In this document: one piece after another, positions 11,201 to 20,200 of the stretch | Layout of the letters: every line of letters begins with the position of its first letter | Position numbering within the stretch: the stretch's first letter is position 1 | DNA from: Phallusia fumigata | Taxonomy: Eukaryota; Chordata; Ascidiacea; Phlebobranchia; Ascidiidae | Assembly (NCBI GenBank): GCA_008931825.1 | Contig: QXVZ01029192.1 | Span: 1 to 26,176 of the forward strand | DNA: 26,176 bases | Direction: 5' to 3' | The notes under the pieces: model-generated | Databases searched by the model: none | What the model was told of the DNA's origin: nothing | What the model saw: the letters and a program-made list of their open reading frames with translations, nothing else | Position numbers and translations under genes: made by a program

Positions 11201-14200
11201 GCCGCTGACACACGTCACACTTTCGCCGAGTTTTCTTACTAACTTCGTCGTTACCTCTGAACCCCAGGGTAGCGCGACCCAAAAGTCCCCACCGATCACG
11301 CTAANATTAACGCCGCTGACACACGTCACACTTTCGCCGAGTTTTCTTACTAACTTTTGCGTTACCTCTGAACCCCAGAGTAGCGCGACCCAAAAATCCC
11401 CACCGATCACACTAACAGGTTTCCTCAGCAGTTAGCATTTGTCCTGCAGGGGTGTCTACCTTTCCATGCGTGTTGGAATTCGAAGCGTCAAATTTCACTT
11501 CGGCGCCTTGCTGTCGTTTTAAAATTTGACCACTACCAATCATTGCACACGGCGACAGCCCCAAAAGCACGTTCTGATTCAGCAAGCGCATTCCTAGCTC
11601 ACATGGGTCCAACGAAACAAAGCAAATCATTGTGGGCGTTCAATTCATTAGCGACCATTTCACACTGGAAAGGGCATTCTATCTTTTGTGTTCCTGCTTG
11701 TTTTGATACAGTCGGTGATTGCGCATCAAAAACGAATCCCCGGGATCCGTGTGTGAACCCATCGTGTTTTTAGTAGTCGTCTCGCCCGCTTGCTTGTAAC
11801 TGCTGATCGCGGCCTGATGTTTCTCTAGCTGCGACATGCTTAACGGGAAATTAACTTTGAACACTTGCAATCGACCAAACCGAAACAGAAAGCACCACGT
11901 AGCGAGACGGGCCCCTGTCACCGGCACTTGTTTGAAGTTCTGCAACCGACCGAACGACACATAAACGACCGTGGTTGGTTTCTCAAACGCAAAAAAGTCA
12001 TTGGAACACTAAACACGGGTCTGTTCATAATTCTGATCAAAAAATACCCAAATACTAAAAGCAGTATATTTTTGACAAGCAAAAAGACAATTCTCTAAAA
12101 TAATATGGCGCTGGTACCATAAATGGGTATACGTGCGTTATGCTTGGTAATAAACATGTCGATCTCAAGGCTGGTAAATTCCGCAATGGTTTTAAGTGTT
12201 TACATGACGCCTCGGGTTGCGTGACGTGAGTCACCACCTGTGACAAATAAACACCTGAACCTGGATGTATCAAAGTCTGTGCAAAATGAAGTTTAAAACA
12301 GATTATTCAGGATGCAAGAGAAAAAATTTTACAATCCTTCCGAAGGCATCTGTAAAGCTCGCCATTCTTAATGCGTTCACGTTGTTAGTGTTTTGGTTCT
12401 TGGCTTGACCGTCTTATCAAACCAATGATAGCCGACTGTTAAATTTGAGGAACGCTTTGTTCCAACATGTTTGCTTGCACGGAGAGGACGTTGCAGTTTG
12501 CAAGACAGTGCAGGAATTACCGGGCCCGCTGCGCAAACAGGCAATACACAAACTGGACTGACTGCATCATAGTGAGGCTTATTTCCTTGGCTGTAACTTT
12601 TATTATTGCCTTCAAGACAACCGGAAGGGGGCTTTCGTGAAAGTGTTTGTTGCCCGACCCGCGATGAAAGTTTAATGTGGGTCTGAAAAGGGCAATCGAG
12701 GCGACCACTGGTTTTAATTACGCAGCCATGTCAAGACGACGCGGTAAACTCCCGCAAAGGGTGCGACATACCTCTTGTTTTTAGTCTGGAGGGATGTTTT
12801 TTCAATTTTAGCTCCAAGTAAAATGAAAAACACTGCAACTCAGGGACGATCTATGACGAATTTTGAGATCGGTGCATAACGAGGATAATTGTGACCAAAA
12901 ATCCGAACTGGGCATGGAAAAGAGATGACAAAGCTCGATGTGCAGCTGCATGTGTACACGCAAACAGTCTGTCGGTGCTTTAATGTGGCACAATTTCTGT
13001 CGTTAGCATTCTTATCTTTTGTTCGCTGGAAACACCTGTGCGATTGCCCGATAACATGGCGTGTTCGCGAGAAAAAAATAAGACCCGCAAAATCATAAGC
13101 CTCGCCATGAAGGTCGCCAGTTTACGGCTGTTTGACAACAATCTTTGCGACGTGTTTATTTGCTTGTTCCGCAGCGCTGAAGTTAGGCCGCGGAAGCAGC
13201 GTTCATTTTGCGGAAGCCGCGGCGCCATATTTGACACCTTTTGTACAAGTAGTTTACAATTTATAAATACTTAACAAAACGCGCGTTTATCAACACCATA
13301 AACCACGTTGTGTAAGGTATCGTGCGCCAATTCACAACGTGGGAATTTTTACTCGAGGATTCCTGGGGGAGTCAATTACAGACGATCGGCGGCCAATTAC
13401 GATATCCAACGTCAAAACGACATATGCCGTCGACGATTACAGGGCTCCTTTACACGCATCGTGTCGCACGGGGCAAACACAATAGAGCAAGTCTTGCGTG
13501 AATCGGTCCTTCCGGATTTGAATCCGTTCCCTAATCTCATTATTTAACAAGCAAGCCGATTTGTTACCACACGTGCGATACGAAAAACAACAATGGCAAA
13601 GTGGCCACGGTTGCAAGTAGGAATTTCATAACGCGATATCTGATTTTACTCTCTTGATATAGGTAAATAAACATCCAAGACGAGTACAGGTTCCTGTCTT
13701 AGAGGTAGACACCGCCATAAATAGCTGTTAACAGCCTGCGTGATGGAGAATTAAAAGTGTCTCGCTTTATCAGCAATAACATCTGTTCTCAGAATCGGAT
13801 TTAGCTACAAAAGATTATTTTACACCAACAGAGATATATTTCACATCTATACAAAAACGAAAGACGAATTTTAAAACTGGGNCAGCAATAACATCTGTTC
13901 TCAGAATCGGATCTAGCCACAAAAGATTATTTTACACCAACAGAGATATATTTCACATCCATACAAAAACGAAAGACGAATTTTAAAACTGGGAAAACTT
14001 TGAGGCGGCGCATAATTTTTCTAGGAGTCCTTAACGAACGGAGCTAAGTCAACATGTTTGGCATTGACCTACGTGGCGAGGTCGAAATTTTACCATCCAT
14101 TTGAGCGAAAACAACTGCTCAAAATATAAAACATTTACGTCAGGGCTTGACAGAACACGATTTCACCATCACTCCCATCGCCCTTGATCACAAAACTAGA

Positions 14201-17200
14201 GCAGTCGAAATGGAAACGATCAAAGTCCTTCAGTGCGGTGTCTCCATAGAAGAGCCCTTGAAGGATTACCTTCATTTACAAGCTTAGCCAATATGATTGG
14301 ATCACGATTTCCAACGATCAATATAACGGCAAAAAATCATGTAGTCAAGATGGTGCGCAGCGTATTTGAAATAGAAAGTAAAAAATATACGGGCATGTTG
14401 CCTGGTAGTCTGTCCGCTATTTAGCGTTGGTTTAATTCTGAATTCAAACGGCGAGCAAACAAAACCCCTGATCACTGTTGTGAAGCCTTTTTGTTAGTTC
14501 ACTTGAGGGACCAGATAATACAGCCATTGCAAAGCATTACGTCTATTTATTTATGTTATCGTTTTCCTATGATCAACAAACATAGTGGGGAAACGGGGCT
14601 TTGTGTATTTTCAGCCACACCACGGAAATACAATAGCCCACTCTGACAATGCAGAAAATCTCCTTAACGATGTAACCCATCAAAGAAAAATCTAGAAACG
14701 ACACTTTTGTAATTTATAGTAGAACTTTCATAAAAATCACCAAAACAATTGCTTTTTATACTGTGTGCATTTTTAACAGATCCCTGCCACATTCCATTAT
14801 GCGTTGGGTGTGGAATGCCGATTCACGACCAGTACATCCTCCGAGTGGCGCCCAACCTTGAGTGGCACGCCGGTTGCCTAAAGTGCGCCGATTGTGGCCA
14901 GTATCTCGACGAGACGTGCACTTGTTTCGTGCGAGACGGCAAAACCTATTGCAAGCGAGACTACACAAGGTAATTGTTCGGGAAGTTTTTTAGCAGTTTT
15001 TAGTTTTTGATCACCACGAAAGACTACTTATACTTGGCTGTAAAGAAAATGTAAAGTTAAGAAGTGCACATTTGGTGCGGGAATATGAAAAAGCTCAATG
15101 CAAAAGTCACAAACCAAAAATAAAATTTCCCTTAATTTGGTTTAGTATTGAACAAAGCGTATCGTGGATATAGTTTTTAACAAAATATTGTAAATGCACC
15201 GAAATGAACAGGAACCTGATGTTTTCCTGGCAACAAACCTCAGCAGTGAAGGGACTAAAGGCGCCTGATCCCCAAGGCAATTTCGGCTGGCCCCAAGTTT
15301 TACTTGAACATTTAGCGAGTCGTATATTTGTGACCTCCTGGGCACTTGCGAAATCCTGACGCGGTGTGTGAATTATTGATGAGCCCCGCATGCGAGCCTT
15401 TACCTGGGCGCGACCTGACGCTTTTCTATCTTGATTTCGCAATTAAGTATCATAGTTCGCCTTTTTAGCGAGGCGCAAATCCATCACAATATCCGCTCAA
15501 CTGCGCCCGCCATCGTCGTGTTTTTGCTCATCGACCCCGCTCCCAAGCCCGATCGATCGCGCTGCTGTTGGCTTTTCGATGAAAATGTCAGCTTTGGCGT
15601 CCAAACCGCGCGGCGCCGGAAAGCGATTTATAAATTTTTCGCTTTGTCCCAACCAAATCCCGGGTTTTCGTGTTTTGGCATTGAACGTGGCATGACCTTG
15701 TATCGTGGAATGCAGCAGCAATTTTCGTGTAAGCGTCGATTAAGCGGTGCGGAGCGTTTCTATTGTGCTCATTCACTTCACCAGGTCTTATCGGCGGTGC
15801 CAATCGATACCCGATACAAAACTTGGTACAGTGGATGCGGTGTTATGGACATGCGCCAAATTATGCACGGCTGGAGTCGAGAAACTTGCCCGCGTGGGGC
15901 GCTGAGCGTAGGCGTCGTCGATCGCTGGAGTCTGGTATTGGGTTTCGCTGCCAGAGATCGCCATCTCATAATAACGGGGCCCCGGTCGTTTTGTCGGGAC
16001 CCCAGAAACAATAGTCCGTTGCGGTGTTATCGTGCAGATCTCCCATTTGGCTGAAGACATAGAAAAGAAACGAGGCGCGCGGAGACGTAAGTGTTGCAAT
16101 TTATTCGGCTACGACGTGCCGTGTTATCCAAAACGAGAGGCGTGCAATAAACATCTGCCTGTCAGGCGTTTGACTGCCTGTGTTGCGGTGGCTTTTACCT
16201 CGTGTCCGGTCGATGAACCTGTGTTAAGATAACATAAATCGCGATCAATACGAATCTTAGCTGCCAAGTTTTCAAGTAGCAATCCCATGTTGCGCTCTGT
16301 GTTTCAAACATCAAGTAGCAATCTCCTGGCCAAAGATAAATCGAGCAGCAGGGCGGCGGGGCCCGGAAGGGGATATTTTCATTTCTGCGTCAAAAACTTG
16401 CGACTCAAAGTGATCCAAGTGGAAAGCGCGGTTTCAATTTCGATTAATCGATACCCGAGGCGTCGAGAGCAGTGCGAGGCATGTTAAAGCCCTGTCAGGG
16501 GAACTGACGCAACGGTTTCTTTTGCGCAACAACAAGCGCGCCCGGTAGCTTTGTATATTTTTGTGCAACTGTCGCCGCACACCTCCTGCCATTAATATTT
16601 CACAAGTTCCCATGGGCTTACGCAAACGCTGGCCGGCGAGTTATTTTCGCGATTTCCCACCGAGCGGTTGCGCTTCGGCGAAAAACTCAAGACTTTGGAC
16701 AACGCAGTGAAACAGCGGACCCGTTGAGGCGCGCGTCGTTTTTCACCATCGCCAGTTTTGACGCGTCCCCGAACCCCGTGTTTTTACGGGCAATTGCTTT
16801 GTTTTTTCATCGCCGGTCTTTTAGCGGCGGTCTAGGCCCCGCTGAAACAACATGGGATTAAGCTGCACGCCCGGCGAGAGACGCGTGTGAAGCTCGTTAG
16901 TTTGAAAACGCGAGGGTTGCAAAACTAGGAGGCACGCTCTATGACCTGTAATTTAAACATTCTGATAGTGTTGACAAAAACAAAATCTTCCCGGTGACAA
17001 TTAGGCACCAAACACATAGCGGGCAATTAGGCACAAAACACAGTGCTCATGTGTGCCTATAATTTGTATCGTGCGGTTATCTTACATTTCATGCACAAAT
17101 ATCACACGAAACCGGCATGGTACGTCTGTCGATAAACCGTTTAGACTAATTCTTACCCAACCTACAAAACAGATGCAATCTGCGGAACGGAAACGCGCTA

Positions 17201-20200
17201 TATAGTTGGACTGTCAAAAAAATTATGATACACGCTGGTGGAGTGACAAGCGCCTCGAACCGGGAGCAGTGTTGTAAAAATCGGTGAAACAAGATCCGAT
17301 CGGGATTACACAAAGGTCGAGCGCGGCAATTCCTAACCTGATTACTGTATTCGGCAGTAAACCGTGTTTTCATTGTTAATTTCACTCGGCATCGATTCCG
17401 ACGTTGACGAACGCTGGGGTGCGCCTGCGCAGATTATTATCTCATCTGTTGCGGCGGAACAACCAAAATCGGCGATAGACAGATCTCGCGTACCCGGACA
17501 TCTCGGGGAAGGCTGACAAACGATTCGAAAGCTCTTCGATCGCGGGGGCCGGTTGTCGTCCACTCGTATCCTTTGACCTCTTGCTTGCATTGCAATCAAG
17601 TGACAACGTGATTATGCTACCTAAACATGCCGGGAAGTTGACCTGTCGCCGCTTGCCCGGCTAAAGCGACGCTGAATACTAAGAAATCGTTGTTGGAGTG
17701 TTTACATTGTCCAGCGCTAATTAATCGTGCAAACAGCCTTTACTACGTTGGATTTGGAACCAGCTATGTGACCGAGGCCTGTGGTTTTCACTGGTTGTCG
17801 ATGACGTCCATGTTCACGTCACCGAGTTTGATGTGTGCACGCGCACTGGCCACATTCGCTTGGGATTTGCACGTCCCTGCTTCCAGCTGCGTATCCCGAA
17901 GTGAATATGTCACGCTAATGGGCGCAGAGTCGTCGGTGCCAAAGGAGGTGAAAACATTGCAAACGCGCGCGTCCTTCCAATACAGTTGCGAGTCAATTAG
18001 GGACCTTGTTCCACTTAAAATAGGCGCTGGCCCGTGGGACTTGCATGCCCACATTCTGCAGGCAATAGAGTTGACTGAAATTCACAGTGCAACTTGTTCT
18101 TACGTGACTGCGTTGTGTTTCAGGCTTTTCGGAACAAAATGCAACAAGTGCGGTCTCGGCTTCAGCAAGAACGACTTCGTGATGCGGGCGCGTGACAAAA
18201 TCTACCACATCCAGTGCTTCAAGTGCGTGGCATGCAGTCGACAACTGATTCCTGGCGACGAATTCGCGTTGCGGGACGATGGCCTCTTCTGCAAGGCCGA
18301 CCACGAAGTCGTTGCGGCAGGCGAAATGATAGGTAAGCACCAAAACATTTAAAAACTCCTAAGTTGAAATGTCTGGAAACACGTTGTATACAGCATGGCG
18401 CAGGCGCCTATGATGGTAACAACTTTTAGAGACTTAAAAACGTGTCCTCTGTAGTATCGAAGTTCATTGCGCTCGCAAGACATCGGCACTCGTGGTATGA
18501 ACCGCAGGCCTGTTTACTCAAAACTTCGGCTAGACCAAAAGCCCGTGGCGTTCGGAGGCAAGCGCACAGGCGGCGGATCAATGCAGGACTTTCTCCCTGA
18601 TCTTTATCGAGTCTTTTCCTCGACGCCTCGCAACGATCGCAGATAGAAATCTGAAGCAAACGGCCGACTGTGGAATAAAGCCGCGCTCACCGAATTTGTA
18701 GTCACAACGGTCCTCGGACACTGTGATTTGTTTCAGTGCGCCTTGTTCTGCAGCGTTGCGCTTTGTTGCTGCTCTGTGAGCTTCAAATGCCCGCACAGCG
18801 CTGCGTCTTCGTTTGACTGACAGCCGATCGCTGGCGGCTTCAAAAGTTCGTCTTTGATCGCCCAGGGAGATTCTCCCCTGATAGCTCGCGCAGCAGCTCG
18901 AACACTGCGTGGAAGTCTTGAAGCAGTTAGCGGTGGATTAACGTTCAACTTCGACCTGAAATTGAAAACCCAAGCTTGCGGATCCCACTCGGTCTGCGCC
19001 GGAAACTGTAATTTTCGCGGGCACAACCTCGGGGCAGTTATTCGCGCCTGTTAAATCCACAAAACCCGTTGATTTTCCTCGCGACGTTGCGATGCGCTCA
19101 GTTGATCCCCGTAATTCGGTGTCCGCGCACCTGGAATGGCCTAAACCCGGTTCGATAGCAACTGCGATACCAGGCACTCGCGCGGCCAGGACCCTGCAAT
19201 TATATAGATAAAATCGCGGGACAGGGTGATCTTTGAAGCCAGATGTCACCCTCAACGCCTGTTTATTTGTTCTCGATGCGATATCTTGGCACAGCGTGGA
19301 CCCGACTCTGAACTCGCCCATGTCACCCATCACCGGGTTAACTGTTGCGTTTGATCGAACATCGTTTTTTCGTACACAAACAATGCTGACTGATCGTTCG
19401 TCAAGACAGCAACGTGATCCTATACATAGCTTTGCATTCCGACGGCGTAGTTTCTCCTCACGCAACTTCTGTTTTGTATTTAGGCCGGCACGACCCTCAC
19501 CACTTGCCAGGGTTTCCTCCGGGCGGCAGCGGCCCCAACGGCATCGTCAGTCCGCCGGTGATGAGTAGGATGAACGGATCGTCCAACAGCGACCAGGGAA
19601 AAAGTGGACACCGCAGCGGCGCAAAACGGAAAGACGGCAAGACGACTCGAGTGAGGACCGTGCTGAACGAGAAGCAACTGCACACTTTGAGAACTTGTTA
19701 CGCCGCAAACTGTCGACCCGACGCCCTTATGAAAGAACAACTGACCGAAATGACCGGTCTCTCGTCGCGCGTCATCCGCGTCTGGTTTCAGAACAAGCGA
19801 TGCAAGGACAAGAAAAGATCAATCGCCTTAAAACACATGCAGGAACAACAAGCAAAACAACAGCAACAATCCGGGGACCAGGTGAGAACACATAAGTCAC
19901 GACAAACACAAATCCAGTCAAACACCTCCAGTGTTGCTTCACTCCTAGTACTGCCAGGTGCTGTGGCGCCTACATCAATATTTTGGGCAGTAGTCAGGTT
20001 ACCGCAGGGGCCTCCGACATGTATTTGTGATAGATTTACAATGGTGGACTTTCGAATGTTTCACGCGGTTAAGATCTTGCACCAGGTGATGAAATTGCGG
20101 TCTTCAACAGATGTGCAGTCCAGATAAACAAATACTCAACGAAAATTCGAATAGCCTTGACTTGCCCAACATCAGGTCAAAGGTGCAATTAAAAGAGCGT

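Larger units (their letters stand above)
8222..14779 (+). other. Islet intron 1 (6558 nt as assembled)
   Basis: GTAAGA...ACAG intron between exon 1 and the LIM1 exon. The first kilobase (about 8230-9120) is clearly more AT-rich than the rest and holds short tandem duplications. Three single-N joints with unmerged flanking duplicates (10724, 11305, 13882) add about 336 nt, so the true intron is nearer 6.2 kb. I see no coding exon inside; reading frames of 60-108 codons are unlike any family I know. A long first intron in a developmental regulator is a plausible place for enhancers, but that is inference. Confidence 0.85.

Noticed and set aside
15431-16054. 207-codon open frame on the + strand in intron 2
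   Set aside because: No recognisable domain, GC- and CpG-rich sequence where stops are rare, overlapping long frames on the other strand, and location inside an intron of the Islet gene. Chance is the simplest explanation.
18938-19465. 175-codon open frame on the - strand in intron 3
   Set aside because: No family signature, inside an intron and antisense to the gene; composition looks like translated GC-rich non-coding DNA.
19882-20127. Extension of the homeodomain exon past the donor
   Set aside because: The frame is open but loses all Islet similarity after the GTGAGA donor, and exon 5 restores it in the correct phase.
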